Notes: a model not told the origin generated them from the letters alone. A stretch of DNA of 64,000 nucleotides from VRUE01 sp036403515 (GCA_036403515.1 DASWQV010000034.1:62001-126000), one strand, 5' to 3'. Positions 1 through 9,582 are shown, counted from the stretch's first letter. Numbers and translations are program-made.

Positions 1-803
<803 letters not shown>

Positions 804-806
804 GGC

Positions 807-2348
807 ATGGAGGCTGCTGGGGCGCTGGGCAGGGGCATCCTGTCGACCTATCGCGAGACGGTCGGCGAGGCGGTCCGCTCTCGCTCGCGAACCTTTTGGA
901 TCGTCGCTGGCCTGACGGCGCTCGCTGCCGCCCTGCGTTTCGCGACGATCGGCGCGCAGAGCTACCACCACGACGAGATCGTCACCGCCAGCCGCATCCT
1001 CCGCGACGGCTTCTGGCACGCGATGGACGCGGTCGGCTTCAGCGAGTCCGCGCCGCCGCTCTATTACGCCCTGGCCTGGCTCTGGACCCAGGTGACCGGC
1101 ACTGGCGAGGCCGGGCTGCGCTCGGTCTCAGCCCTGGCCGGCATCGCAACCGTCCCCGTCGCCTTCATGCTCGGCGCACAACTGAGCGGACGGCGCGCCG
1201 GGATCGTCGCCGCCGCGCTGGTCGCCGTCAATCCGATGCTGGTCTGGTACTCGCAGGAGGCCCGCGCCTACGCCCTCTTCGCGCTGCTCACCGCGCTCTC
1301 GCTGCTCTACTTCCTGCGGGCGCTGGAGCGGGGCCGCCGCCGCGACTTCATCGCCTGGGGAATCGCCTCGGCGCTGGCGCTCGCCACCCACTACTTCGCC
1401 GCCTTCCCGATCGCCGCGGAGGCACTTTGGCTGCTGCGCCGCCGGGGTCGCGAGACGACTCCCGGCATCGGGATTCTCGCCGCGGCCGGGCTGCTGCTGG
1501 CGCCGTTGGCGATCCACCAGATGTCGATCGGCCATGCGGAGTGGATCGGCAACCTCAGCCTCGGTCACCGGCTCTGGGAGACGGGCCTCACCTTCATGCT
1601 CGGGGAGACGGGCGACATCATCGCCCGCCCTGAGCATCCGCTCCTGGCTGCCCTGCCCTGCTTGCTCGCCGTTGCGGCGCTGCTGCTTGTCCTTGCGCGT
1701 GGCGAGAGACGAGAGCGACGCGCGGCCGGCATTCCACTCGCCCTCGCGGCGGTGACGATCGTGGTTCCGGTCGCGATCGGCCTCCTGGCGCCGGACAAGA
1801 ACTACGTCCTCGCCCGCAATCTGCTGCCGGCGCTGGTGCCGCTGCTGGTCGCCGTCGCGGCAGGCTGCACCCTGCGCCGTGCCCGTCGCGGCGGCACGAT
1901 CCTCGCCGCGGCGCTGGTCGCCTACTCGCTTGGCTTCTCGGTCTGGGCAAACACCTCGCCGGCGCTGCAGCGCCCTGACTGGAGTGCCGTCGCCGCCGCG
2001 ATTGGCGAGCCGACCGTGCCGCGGGCGATGGTCACCTGGACCCTCGGCGAGGCTTCGCTGCGTTACTACCTCTCGACCGGCTCGATCCAGGTCCAGCCCT
2101 CCGACGGCTTTCGCTGGTGGGCCGGGGAAGTCGACTTCATCTCCGACGGACCGGCGCAACCGCCCCCCGCCAGGCTGCTCGGCCCGGGGTTCCAGCAGGT
2201 CGGCTACGAGCAGGTCGGTCGCCTCTATGTGCGTCGCTACGCGCGCCTGGGCCGCGGCCTGGCGCCGCTGCGGCTGGGGACGATCCGCCAAGCCAAGCTT
2301 GGCTTCCGCACCAACGGGGTACTCCTAGACGGAATCAGCCCGCCGTGA
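807..2348 (+). CDS. GT-C fold glycosyltransferase (family 39/ArnT-like), membrane protein
   Basis: A 513-residue polytopic membrane protein that probably transfers a sugar from a polyprenyl-phosphate donor on the outer face of the membrane. Near the N-terminus, after TM1, it has the acidic loop motif YHHDEI that serves as the metal/catalytic site in GT39/PMT-like enzymes. WYSQEARAY, typical of this superfamily, follows around residue 150. About ten hydrophobic segments follow, ending in a soluble tail. The ATG three bases after lon stop is the only start that keeps a sensible N-terminal cytoplasmic stretch. Substrate and acceptor are unknown. Confidence 0.8.
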   Translation: MEAAGALGRGILSTYRETVGEAVRSRSRTFWIVAGLTALAAALRFATIGAQSYHHDEIVTASRILRDGFWHAMDAVGFSESAPPLYYALAWLWTQVTGTGEAGLRSVSALAGIATVPVAFMLGAQLSGRRAGIVAAALVAVNPMLVWYSQEARAYALFALLTALSLLYFLRALERGRRRDFIAWGIASALALATHYFAAFPIAAEALWLLRRRGRETTPGIGILAAAGLLLAPLAIHQMSIGHAEWIGNLSLGHRLWETGLTFMLGETGDIIARPEHPLLAALPCLLAVAALLLVLARGERRERRAAGIPLALAAVTIVVPVAIGLLAPDKNYVLARNLLPALVPLLVAVAAGCTLRRARRGGTILAAALVAYSLGFSVWANTSPALQRPDWSAVAAAIGEPTVPRAMVTWTLGEASLRYYLSTGSIQVQPSDGFRWWAGEVDFISDGPAQPPPARLLGPGFQQVGYEQVGRLYVRRYARLGRGLAPLRLGTIRQAKLGFRTNGVLLDGISPP

Positions 2349-2405
2349 CGCGGGATCGTTTCGAGTTATCCTGACCGTCCCCGGAGATACCAGCGAGGAG
2401 AAGGC

Positions 2406-2831
2406 ATGAGCAAAACACGGGCGACCCAGGCCGCCGACCTTTATTCCACCGCACGCGAGAACCCCTACGTGCAGCGCCTCGTCGAAGACGATGACCTGCG
2501 CGAGAGTCTCAAGAACGCCTTCGAGGCGGCACGCGGCGCCTACGGCAGGGTCACCAGCAACGGCAGCGCCGTCAAGGCGGTGACCAGCGACAAGAAGGTG
2601 CAGCGCGACCTGCGCACCGCCGCCGAGAACCTGCGCGACGCCTCCGAGCAGCTGCGGGCGCCGAAGAGGCGCAAGAAGAGCCGCCTCGGCCGCATGGTCA
2701 TGCTCGCCATCGTCGGTGCGGTGGTCGCCCTGATCGTCAGCGAGGACGCCCGCAAGACCGTGCTCGACGCTCTCTTCGGCGCCGAGGAGGAGTTCGAGTA
2801 CACGAGCAGCACGTCTATCAACGGCAGCTAG
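2406..2831 (+). CDS. Small single-pass membrane protein, function unknown
   Basis: A 141-residue protein with no family I recognise. A soluble, charged and probably helical N-terminal part (residues 1-90) ends in a Lys/Arg cluster (PKRRKKSR). One hydrophobic helix follows (about residues 98-112), then a short acidic tail. The positive cluster before the helix predicts that the N-terminus is cytoplasmic. A strong ribosome binding site (GAGGAGAAGG) lies just before the ATG. Its stop codon TAG overlaps the first base of the palindrome that precedes the TetR gene. Confidence 0.7.
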   Translation: MSKTRATQAADLYSTARENPYVQRLVEDDDLRESLKNAFEAARGAYGRVTSNGSAVKAVTSDKKVQRDLRTAAENLRDASEQLRAPKRRKKSRLGRMVMLAIVGAVVALIVSEDARKTVLDALFGAEEEFEYTSSTSINGS

Positions 2832-2874
2832 ATGACGGACGTCGATTGGCATATGCCAATCGACGCCGCTCATC
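2831..2874. promoter_or_regulatory. 44-bp palindrome, probable TetR operator
   Basis: The centre (2840-2865) is a perfect 26-bp palindrome with half-site CGTCGATTGGCAT and no spacer. Symmetry continues outward to GATGA...TCATC with three mismatches, giving 19 of 22 matching pairs. It lies 30 bp before the TetR start. A spacer-less centre and lack of a T-run argue against a terminator and for a site bound by a dimeric repressor. Autoregulation by the adjacent TetR protein is inferred. Confidence 0.7.
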
Positions 2875-2903
2875 TATCCGCCCTGGCCTCGTAGACTGAC
2901 TTC

Positions 2904-3512
2904 ATGGAGGCGGCGACCAAGCAGCGGGAGCTGAGCGGCGAGAAGGCGCAGCGGATCGTCGATGCGATGCGGCTCAGCGTCGCCAAGCGAGGCGCGGCGG
3001 GGTCGACCTTCGAGCACGTTGCCCGCGAGGCGGGCGTCAGTCGCGGCCTTCTTCACTACTACTTCGGGACCAAGGAGCGGCTGCTGGTCGAGGTGGTGCG
3101 ACGCGATGCCGAGATTCGCGTGGCGCGCCTCGACGAACCTCTGGCCAAGGCGCAAACGGTCGACGACGTGATCGACGTCCTGCTCGCCAGCCTCACCGAC
3201 CTGATCGAAAACGAGCCGGCCTTCTTCCTGCTCCTCTATGAGCTCTTCAGCGCCGGCCGTCGCAACCCCGAAATTCAGCACGAGGTCGGCCAGCTCTTCG
3301 AGCGCACCCGCTCGCACGTGGCCGAGGTGCTGCGGGCGAAGGAGCGGGAGGGAGTGCTCAGCCTGCGCCACGACGCGGAGGAGATCGTCTCCTACCTCTT
3401 CGCCGTCGCCGACGGCTTTGCCCTGCAGGCGCTTTCCGATACCGAGCGGGACATCAGCGGTGGGCTGGCGGTCGCTGCCGCATCCGGGCGTTACCTCCTG
3501 ATCGACGAGTAG
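2904..3512 (+). CDS. TetR-family transcriptional regulator
   Basis: A 202-residue dimeric repressor-type regulator. The N-terminal helix-turn-helix spans roughly residues 15-60, with the recognition-helix signature GVSRGLLHYYFGTKERLL; the remainder is the variable ligand-binding helical domain. The gene sits directly upstream of an MMPL exporter in the same direction, the usual arrangement for a TetR that senses an exported compound or lipid. The 44-bp palindrome just upstream is the obvious candidate operator. Ligand unknown. Confidence 0.9.
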   Translation: MEAATKQRELSGEKAQRIVDAMRLSVAKRGAAGSTFEHVAREAGVSRGLLHYYFGTKERLLVEVVRRDAEIRVARLDEPLAKAQTVDDVIDVLLASLTDLIENEPAFFLLLYELFSAGRRNPEIQHEVGQLFERTRSHVAEVLRAKEREGVLSLRHDAEEIVSYLFAVADGFALQALSDTERDISGGLAVAAASGRYLLIDE

Positions 3513-3588
3513 CGGCCGCTCCGGCGGTCCAAAGTGACGCCCTTCACAGACGCCTGGCCGTTTGTCCGAAAGGCTGGCCAACCAGCCA

Positions 3589-5787
3589 ATGCGTGAGCTC
3601 ATGGTTCAACTTGCAGGGTTTCTCGGCCGCCGCCGCCGTTGGGTCGTGGCGGCTTGGCTGGTCGTTCTCGCCGTCGCCCTGCCGATTGCCTCGCACCAGA
3701 CCGATCACCTCACCGGCGGTGGATTCGACGTCCCGGGCAGCCAGTCGAAGGCGGTCAGCGACTCCCTGAAGAACGATTTCGGCAGCAAGGCTGGGGGCAT
3801 CACGGTGCTGCTGCAAGCGCAGGCTGGCGCCAGCCAGGCTGCTCGCAGCGCCGCGGTCGATCGCGTGCGCAGGGCCGTCGCGAAGCTCGACGAAGTGACC
3901 CTGCCGCCGGCTACGGCGCACCGCGCGGAGCTTGCCCTTCGGCGCCAGGGCACGGCGCTGCTGCCACTGCACAGCGAACAGTCCTCCGATCGTCAGATCG
4001 ACTCCGCCGCGACGCTGCGCGAAGATCTCGATCCCGGCGCCGCGACCGCCGGCGTCACCACCTTCCTCGCCGGCCAGCCGACGATCTGGGCGGGGATGCA
4101 GGAGCTCTCCAAGAGCGACCTCGCCAAAGCCGAGGGCGGCGGCTTCCCGATCGTTGCGATCATCCTGCTCGTCGTCTTCGGCTCGTTGGCCGCCGCCGCG
4201 CTGCCCCTGGCGCTCGGCTTCATCAGCGTGATCGTCACCGGGGCTCTGATCTTCTTCATCTCACAGCAGATCGAGACCTCGGTCTTCGTCACCAACATGG
4301 CCTCGATGATCGGAATCGGCGTCGCGATCGACTACTCCCTGTTCATCCTCGCCCGCTATCGCGAGGAGCGTGCGGGCGGCCGCGACCCTCAGGCGGCGCG
4401 CGCCCAGGCACTCTCCACCTCCGGGCTGGCGGTCGCCTTCTCCGGCCTCGCCGTGATCGTTTCCCTCGCCGGCCTCTGGATGGTCGACAACCAGGCGCTG
4501 CGCTCGATGGCGCTGGGCGCGATGACCGTCGTCGCCGTCTCGATCCTGACTGCGGTCACCCTCTTGCCCGCGCTGATCGCGATGCTCGGCGACCGCGTCC
4601 TCCCGGGCGGCATCGTCGCCAAGGTGCTCGGCGTCTTCCGGCGCCGCGGCGAGCGCCCTGACCGCGAGGCCTTCTGGGTCCGCTGGACAACGCGCGTGAT
4701 GGCTCATCCGTGGCGGGCCGTGATCGGGGTCTCCGCTGTGCTGCTCACCTTGGCGATCCCGCTGCTCTCGATCCAGACCGGCACCCAGGCGCTCAACCAA
4801 TTTCCCAAGAGCAGCGACGTGCGGGTCGGCAATGAACTTGCCTCCGCGCAGCTGGGCGGGGGGACGGATCCAGTGCAGATCGTCGCCTCCTTCGAAAGCT
4901 CGCGGCTGGCTCGTGCCGATCGGGCCGCGGTCGCGAGCTTTGTCCACACGGTCGGCGCCACGCCTGGGGTCAGCTCGGTCGCGCCACCCGCCTTCTCCGG
5001 CGGCGACGTCCTGATCCAGGCGACGCCGAGCACCCCCAGCGAGTCCGACGCGACGATCGCTCTGGTCTCCCGGATAAGCGAGGAAGTCGTGCCGAGAACC
5101 GAGTTGAGCCGGATCGCGACGGTTGACGTCGGCGGCGAAACAGCCCGCAGCCAGGATGCGAGGGATCAGATCAGCGGCTCGATGTGGAAGATCGTCCTCT
5201 TCGTGCTAGCGCTCAGCTACCTGGTGCTGATGGTGATGCTGCGCTCGCTGCTGTTGCCGCTGAAGGCGGTGCTGATGAACCTGCTCTCGATCGGAGCGGC
5301 GTTCGGCGTTCTCGTCGCGGTTTTCCAGTGGGGGTGGTTCTCCAACCTGCTCGGCTTCGAAAGCCAGGGCGCGCTCGACACGATCAACGTGCCGCTGATC
5401 TTCGCCATCGTCTTCGGCCTCTCGATGGACTACGAGGTCTTCCTGATGTCGCGCATCCGCGAGCGCTACCTGGAGCACGGCGACAACGAGCGCGCCGTCG
5501 CCGAGGGACTCTCGACGAGCGCGCGGACGATCTCCTCGGCGGCGCTGATCATGACCGCGGTCTTCTCGGTCTTCGTGCTGACCGGGGTGCCCTCGATCAA
5601 GGAGCTGGGACTGGGCTGCGCGGTGGCGATCGCCCTCGACGCGACCCTGGTCCGCCTGATCCTCGTGCCGGCGGCGATGAAGCTGTTGGGCCGCTGGAAC
5701 TGGTGGATGCCCTCCTGGCTCGATCGGGCCCTGCCCGACCTCAGCTTCGAGAGCGGCGCGCCCAATCCCGAACCGGCAGAGGTCTGA
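3589..5787 (+). CDS. MMPL-family (RND superfamily) transporter
   Basis: A 732-residue proton-driven RND-type exporter of the MmpL class, which in actinomycetes moves lipids or hydrophobic compounds outward. It shows the duplicated architecture: TM1, an extracytoplasmic domain, a five-helix block carrying GIGVAIDYSLFILARYREE, then a second half with FGLSMDYEVFLMSRIRERY. The paired Asp-Tyr motifs mark the proton-relay helices. I chose ATG 3589; TTG 3562 and ATG 3601 are in frame, and none has a clear ribosome binding site. Substrate unknown. The stop codon abuts a family A palindromic element. Confidence 0.88.
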   Translation: MRELMVQLAGFLGRRRRWVVAAWLVVLAVALPIASHQTDHLTGGGFDVPGSQSKAVSDSLKNDFGSKAGGITVLLQAQAGASQAARSAAVDRVRRAVAKLDEVTLPPATAHRAELALRRQGTALLPLHSEQSSDRQIDSAATLREDLDPGAATAGVTTFLAGQPTIWAGMQELSKSDLAKAEGGGFPIVAIILLVVFGSLAAAALPLALGFISVIVTGALIFFISQQIETSVFVTNMASMIGIGVAIDYSLFILARYREERAGGRDPQAARAQALSTSGLAVAFSGLAVIVSLAGLWMVDNQALRSMALGAMTVVAVSILTAVTLLPALIAMLGDRVLPGGIVAKVLGVFRRRGERPDREAFWVRWTTRVMAHPWRAVIGVSAVLLTLAIPLLSIQTGTQALNQFPKSSDVRVGNELASAQLGGGTDPVQIVASFESSRLARADRAAVASFVHTVGATPGVSSVAPPAFSGGDVLIQATPSTPSESDATIALVSRISEEVVPRTELSRIATVDVGGETARSQDARDQISGSMWKIVLFVLALSYLVLMVMLRSLLLPLKAVLMNLLSIGAAFGVLVAVFQWGWFSNLLGFESQGALDTINVPLIFAIVFGLSMDYEVFLMSRIRERYLEHGDNERAVAEGLSTSARTISSAALIMTAVFSVFVLTGVPSIKELGLGCAVAIALDATLVRLILVPAAMKLLGRWNWWMPSWLDRALPDLSFESGAPNPEPAEV

Positions 5788-5893
5788 GACCTGTCCCGGG
5801 GTTCCACTTAACTTTTCGGTGGAACGGGATCTGCTGACGCCTCAAGCTGGCGCCGAAAAAGTACAAGACGTTCCACCCCTACCGGGACAGGTC
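5788..5893 (-). repeat. Family A palindromic element, copy A1
   Basis: Outer arms GACCTGTCCCGG (5788-5799) and CCGGGACAGGTC (5882-5893) are perfect inverted repeats. Inside are a hairpin GTTCCAC...GTGGAAC (5801-5825), a small CGCC/GGCG hairpin, and the block complementary to GAACGTCTTGTACTTTTTCG found in copies A2 and A3. A1 is inverted relative to A2 and A3. The left arm begins immediately after the MMPL stop codon, which itself partly pairs with bases beyond the right arm. Confidence 0.85.
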
Positions 5894-5911
5894 TGAATAC
5901 GCTGTGATGTC

Positions 5912-7318
5912 ATGAGCGACGACCTTGCTTTTACTGGAGCTGCCCGACAGGCTGAGATGGTGCGGGGCGGAGAGGTGTCCCCCAAAGAGCTCGTTCAACT
6001 CTGTCTTGACCGGATCGGGCGGATCGATCCGCAGCTGAATGCCTTTCGCAAGGTGTTGGGCGAGAAAGCTCTGCTTGAAGCCGAGCAGGCCGAAGCGCGG
6101 CTTAAGGGTGGCGATGAGCGCCCGCTGCTGGGTGTGCCGATCGCGATCAAGGATGAAACAGACGTTGTCGGTGAGATCAACATGCATGGCACCGATGCCT
6201 TCACCGAGCCTGCCAGCGCCGACAGCGAGATGGTGCGGCGACTGCGCGAGGCCGGCGCGATCGTCGTCGGGCTCACCCTGCTGCCCGAGCTGGCGATCTG
6301 CGGCTTCACCGAGTCGGCCACCTACGGCGTCACCCGCAACCCGTGGAATTTGCAGCGCAGCCCGGCCGGGTCGAGTGGCGGCTCGGCTGCCGCGGTGGCG
6401 GCAGGGCTGGTGCCGATCGCCTCCGCCGGCGACGGAGGCGGCTCGATCCGCCTGCCGGCCGCCTCCTGTGGTCTCTTCGGCCTAAAGCCCTCTCGGGGCC
6501 GGATCTCGCTGGCCCCGGCGCTCGAATACTGGAACGGGCTCGCCGTCGATGGCTGCGTCAGTCGCAGCGTGCTCGATACGGCGCTTTGGCTCGACATCAC
6601 GGCGGGTGGCTCGCAGGAGCCAGGCGCGCCGCCGCCGCCGGAGCGCCCCTTCGTCGAGTCGGCGAAGACGCCGCCCGGCAAGCTGCGGGTCGCTTGGTCG
6701 ACGCTTGCGCCTCGCGCCGCCGCTCCGCCAAAGGTTTCGGACGTGGTTAAGCAGGCGGTCGCCGACGCCGCCGAGCTGACCCGCTCACTCGGTCACGAGG
6801 TCTCCCAGCGGGACCCCGACTGGGGCGGGATCGGCAACAACATCACGCCGCGCTTCCTGCGCGGCGTTGCCGACACCGTCGAGGAAGTTCCACACCCGGA
6901 GCGACTGGAAACGCGCACACGCGGCTTCGGCCGGCTCGGCAAGGCGATCCCCGACGCGATCTTCGAGCGTGCCCTGCACGGCCGCGAATCGGACGCCGCC
7001 CGGGTCAACGCGCTCTTTGACTCCTTCGACGTGCTGATCACTCCGGTGATGGGCGGCACCGCCATTCCGATCCGCCGCTGGGAGGGCAAGGGCGCGTTGC
7101 GCACCGTGCTCGGCATGAGCCGCTTCTATCCCTACTGCGTCCCCTGGAACCACCTGGGCAACCCGGCGATGTCGGTCCCCACCGGCTTCGCCGACGACGG
7201 CATGCCCCTGGCCGTCCAGATCATCGGCCGCCCGGGCGACGAGGCAACCCTCCTCTCCCTCGCCGCCCAGCTGGAGGCGGAGCGTCCCTGGGCCGACGCC
7301 CGCCCCCCGATCAGCTAA
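5912..7318 (+). CDS. Amidase (amidase-signature family)
   Basis: A 468-residue amidase-signature hydrolase that cleaves amide bonds by a Ser-cisSer-Lys triad. The Lys is in PIAIKDE (residue 80), the cis-Ser in the glycine/serine loop PAGSSGGS (about 151-158) and the nucleophile in DGGGSIRLPA (S178). Length and C-terminus match stand-alone amidases rather than GatA, and no gatB or gatC is adjacent, so tRNA transamidation is unlikely. Substrate cannot be deduced. It lies between repeat A1 and a large convergent hairpin. Confidence 0.88.
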   Translation: MSDDLAFTGAARQAEMVRGGEVSPKELVQLCLDRIGRIDPQLNAFRKVLGEKALLEAEQAEARLKGGDERPLLGVPIAIKDETDVVGEINMHGTDAFTEPASADSEMVRRLREAGAIVVGLTLLPELAICGFTESATYGVTRNPWNLQRSPAGSSGGSAAAVAAGLVPIASAGDGGGSIRLPAASCGLFGLKPSRGRISLAPALEYWNGLAVDGCVSRSVLDTALWLDITAGGSQEPGAPPPPERPFVESAKTPPGKLRVAWSTLAPRAAAPPKVSDVVKQAVADAAELTRSLGHEVSQRDPDWGGIGNNITPRFLRGVADTVEEVPHPERLETRTRGFGRLGKAIPDAIFERALHGRESDAARVNALFDSFDVLITPVMGGTAIPIRRWEGKGALRTVLGMSRFYPYCVPWNHLGNPAMSVPTGFADDGMPLAVQIIGRPGDEATLLSLAAQLEAERPWADARPPIS

Positions 7319-7357
7319 AGCTCACGCGGCCCAAAGGGCCAACTAGCTAGCTGCGCA

Positions 7358-7461
7358 GGAAGGTCGAGTGCCCCTCTCCATGAGGCTCAGCTGAAACACC
7401 TCGAGCCCAAGCCCACGACCTGCTGCGCAACGGCCTCAGGGAGAGGGGCACTCGACCTTCC
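7358..7461. terminator. Very long hairpin between convergent genes
   Basis: A 22-bp perfect inverted repeat (arms 7358-7379 and 7440-7461, starting GGAAGGTCGAGTGCCCC) extends after one mismatch by six further pairs around a roughly 45-nt loop. It lies between the converging amidase and R2-like genes, so it could terminate both. There is no T-run, and the long loop is unusual for a plain terminator. A small GGCCC-aaa-GGGCC-type hairpin lies just upstream at about 7329-7340. Confidence 0.7.
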
Positions 7462-7470
7462 CCGTGCTCC

Positions 7471-8754
7471 CTAGTTGAAAACCTTGCGCATCCGCGCGAT
7501 CTCGCGAATCGATCCACGCGGCCGGATGCGGCGCGTAAGTACCAGCTTCAGCGGGTTGGCATCAGGCTTGCTCGTCGAGACGAAGTCGGCCCAGCTCGCC
7601 TCGAGCGTCACCGTCGGGTTGGGAGCTTCTCCGGGCTCGGCCCGGGTCGAGCCGTTGTCGAGCACGAGGTGCCAGGGATCGGCGTCGGTGAAGCGCCACT
7701 GGTAGACGAGCTTCGATCCGTTGGCGGCCCTGGGGTCGGCGGCGCGCTTGACCACGTCGAAGTAGAGGCGCTGCATCTCGGGCGTGGCTTCAGGGGTCGC
7801 CTCCGGCGGGCCGAGGATCCCCGCCTCCATCAGCTTGACCTGGTTCTGGGCGACCTCCTCTGCCGAGGCCTCGGGGTCGAAGGGGAAGACGCCGGGCGGC
7901 ATCTCCTCGGTCGGGTAGCCGATCGTGCGCCAGCGCTGGCGGATCAGTTTCAGCCCGAAGGCGAAGATGTCCTCGAGCGAGAAGCCGTAGCACTCGGTGT
8001 ACTCGCGGTCGAAGTTGGGCGGGTAGAAGACCGCCGGGCCGTAGGGCAGCACTTCGCGCAGCAGCTCGACCACCGCCGCTTTGCATTCCTCGTGGGCGGG
8101 GTGCTCGTCGGCGAGCAGCTCGGAGAGCACCTTGACGCCGAAGCCGATGTGGCGCTGCTCGTCGCGGGAGACGTTGGCCATGCCGGCGCTGAAGCCGGGC
8201 ATCGTGTCTTCGGAGGAGAAGAAGTCCTCGATGAAGTGCTGGCCCGGCTGGGCGAGCGAGCCCTCGACGATCAGGTGGTAGAGGGTGATCGCCTGGGCGT
8301 ACTTGGGCAGCGAGCGGTCCTTGCGCAGTTCCTCGGCCATCACGTCGAGACGGTCGAAGATGCCGCGGTAGCCCCAGTTGAGCTGCGGCAGCGTGGCGGA
8401 GAGGGTCTGCTGGATCGAGTCGCCGCCGACCCCGATCACGTCCTTGAAGAAGCGGTGGAAGAAGACCGAGTGGCGAACCTCGTCGACCTGCTGGGTGGCG
8501 AGGAAGTAGGACTGCTCCTCGGTCGGGGCGGCGGTGATGTAGGGCGCGAGAGTGTCGGCGACGCGATCCTCGCCGTAGAAGAACATCGAGTAGATCCACA
8601 TCGCCGAGCGCCGCTGGATGTCGCTGAGGCCGTCCCAGCCCGCTTTGTCCGCGGAGAGATCGATGTCGTAGGCGCTCCAGTTGCCACCCTCCCAGCGCTT
8701 GTAGAGGTCCTCGTAGGTGACGTTGTCCATCAGGCTCTGCGATGCGACGCTCAT
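7471..8754 (-). CDS. R2-like diiron protein fused to a C-terminal SCP2-like domain
   Basis: A 427-residue two-domain protein. Residues 1-290 form a ferritin-like R2 helical bundle with a complete diiron ligand set: E62, E92, H95 (DEVRH), E164 (VEGS), E199 and H202 (DEQRH). Residues 330-427 resemble an SCP2/sterol-carrier lipid-binding domain. No ribonucleotide reductase large subunit is nearby, so an oxidase acting on a bound lipid (R2lox-like) is more likely than nucleotide reduction; this is inference. AAGGAG precedes the ATG. A paralogue without the SCP2 domain lies at 61857-62783. Confidence 0.8.
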   Translation of the reverse strand: MSVASQSLMDNVTYEDLYKRWEGGNWSAYDIDLSADKAGWDGLSDIQRRSAMWIYSMFFYGEDRVADTLAPYITAAPTEEQSYFLATQQVDEVRHSVFFHRFFKDVIGVGGDSIQQTLSATLPQLNWGYRGIFDRLDVMAEELRKDRSLPKYAQAITLYHLIVEGSLAQPGQHFIEDFFSSEDTMPGFSAGMANVSRDEQRHIGFGVKVLSELLADEHPAHEECKAAVVELLREVLPYGPAVFYPPNFDREYTECYGFSLEDIFAFGLKLIRQRWRTIGYPTEEMPPGVFPFDPEASAEEVAQNQVKLMEAGILGPPEATPEATPEMQRLYFDVVKRAADPRAANGSKLVYQWRFTDADPWHLVLDNGSTRAEPGEAPNPTVTLEASWADFVSTSKPDANPLKLVLTRRIRPRGSIREIARMRKVFN

Positions 8755-8794
8755 CTCGCTCCTTTGCTGTTGCGCTGCCGAGAGGAGGAGCCTA

Positions 8795-8826
8795 GCGCGA
8801 TCCTGGCTGGGCAGCCAGGATCGCGC
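8795..8826 (-). terminator. Hairpin downstream of the lipase gene
   Basis: A perfect 14-bp stem (GCGCGATCCTGGCT and its complement) with a 4-nt loop, ten bases after the lipase stop on the minus strand and upstream of the R2-like gene start. No T-run follows, but the strength and position suggest transcription ends here. Confidence 0.65.
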
Positions 8827-8835
8827 CGCGGATGC

Positions 8836-9499
8836 CTATTTGACGAATTCGCGAACCTGTTTGTAGACCGTTTCGTCGGTCGTCAAAGCGGTGTGCGAGA
8901 TGCAGGCGGTTTCAGTGTTCGTCGCGCCCGTGAGCGCGACGCTCGAGTCGGGATTGATGATTTCGTCGCAGGGCGACCCACCACGTGCCGTAGTTGACAG
9001 CGCCAGGCGTCTCGTCCCCCGCGTTCAGTTCTTTGAGGAAGGTCGAGCCGACCCGCATCTCCACGCAGGAGGTGCTGAAGCAGGCATTGGCGGTTTCGGT
9101 GCCGTGGTTCGGCCCGCCCAGCGAGACCCAGTCGTCGACCTTCGATTCGCCGCCGAGGAACTTGATGTACCAGCGGCTGTTGAGGCTTCCCATCGAGTGG
9201 GCGATGATGTCCACCTTCGTCGCACCGGTCGCTTTGAGCAGGCTTTCGACGTGCGATTTGACTTCTTTTTCAGCGTCGACTTTGTTCGACTGCGAAGTGT
9301 TGTAGCTGTAGGCGCTCAGCGACGAGGCCGCGTAGCCGTCTTTTTCGAAGCGCGAGATCATCGTTTTCCACAGCGACGAGCTCTCCAGGTATCCGTGGAC
9401 GAAAAGGATCGGGTCCTGTGCCAGCGAGCTCGCCGGGGTGGCGGCCATGAACGCGGCGCAGGCGCAAAGCGCGCAGGCAAGTGCGGTGAGTCTCTTCAT
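8836..9499 (-). pseudogene. Secreted alpha/beta-hydrolase lipase with a one-base frameshift
   Basis: This encodes an exported class-2-type lipase of about 220 residues. The start is the ATG at 9499, preceded by a strong AAGGAGGA site. A signal peptide follows (MKRLTALACALCACAAFMAA), then FVHGYLESSSLW for the oxyanion region and AHSMGS for the nucleophile elbow. After NYGTWW the frame breaks at a run of three C at about 8977-8979 (plus strand). With one base fewer the protein continues as SPCDEIINPDSSVAL and ends ...QVREFVK at 8836; unshifted it runs into unrelated residues and stops at 8912. It is either a true pseudogene or a sequencing error. The gene uses GAA/AAA codons more than its neighbours. 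Confidence 0.8.
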
Positions 9500-9557
9500 C
9501 GGTCCTCCTTGCATCGGGCAGGACCCCTCCCTCGGGCCCCACCGGTATCAGAGAACA

Positions 9558-9573
9558 ACTGATTTTAATCAGT
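9558..9573. promoter_or_regulatory. Short AT-rich palindrome upstream of the lipase
   Basis: ACTGATT-TT-AATCAGT is a 7-bp inverted repeat in an AT-rich patch that is unusual here. It lies about 60 bp upstream of the lipase start and just past the acyl-CoA synthetase stop. It could be an operator or promoter region for the lipase; no regulator is adjacent. Confidence 0.35.
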
Positions 9574-9582
9574 CGATTCTGA

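Noticed and set aside
5801..5825. ACTTAAC/GTTAAGT in family A resembles integron attC core sites (RYYYAAC/GTTRRRY).
   Set aside because: The opposite core site is absent (GTTCCAC), no integrase or cassette array is present, and a 7-mer match to a degenerate consensus is weak.
5912..7318. Annotating the amidase as GatA.
   Set aside because: No gatB or gatC neighbour, and the flanking genes are unrelated to tRNA charging.
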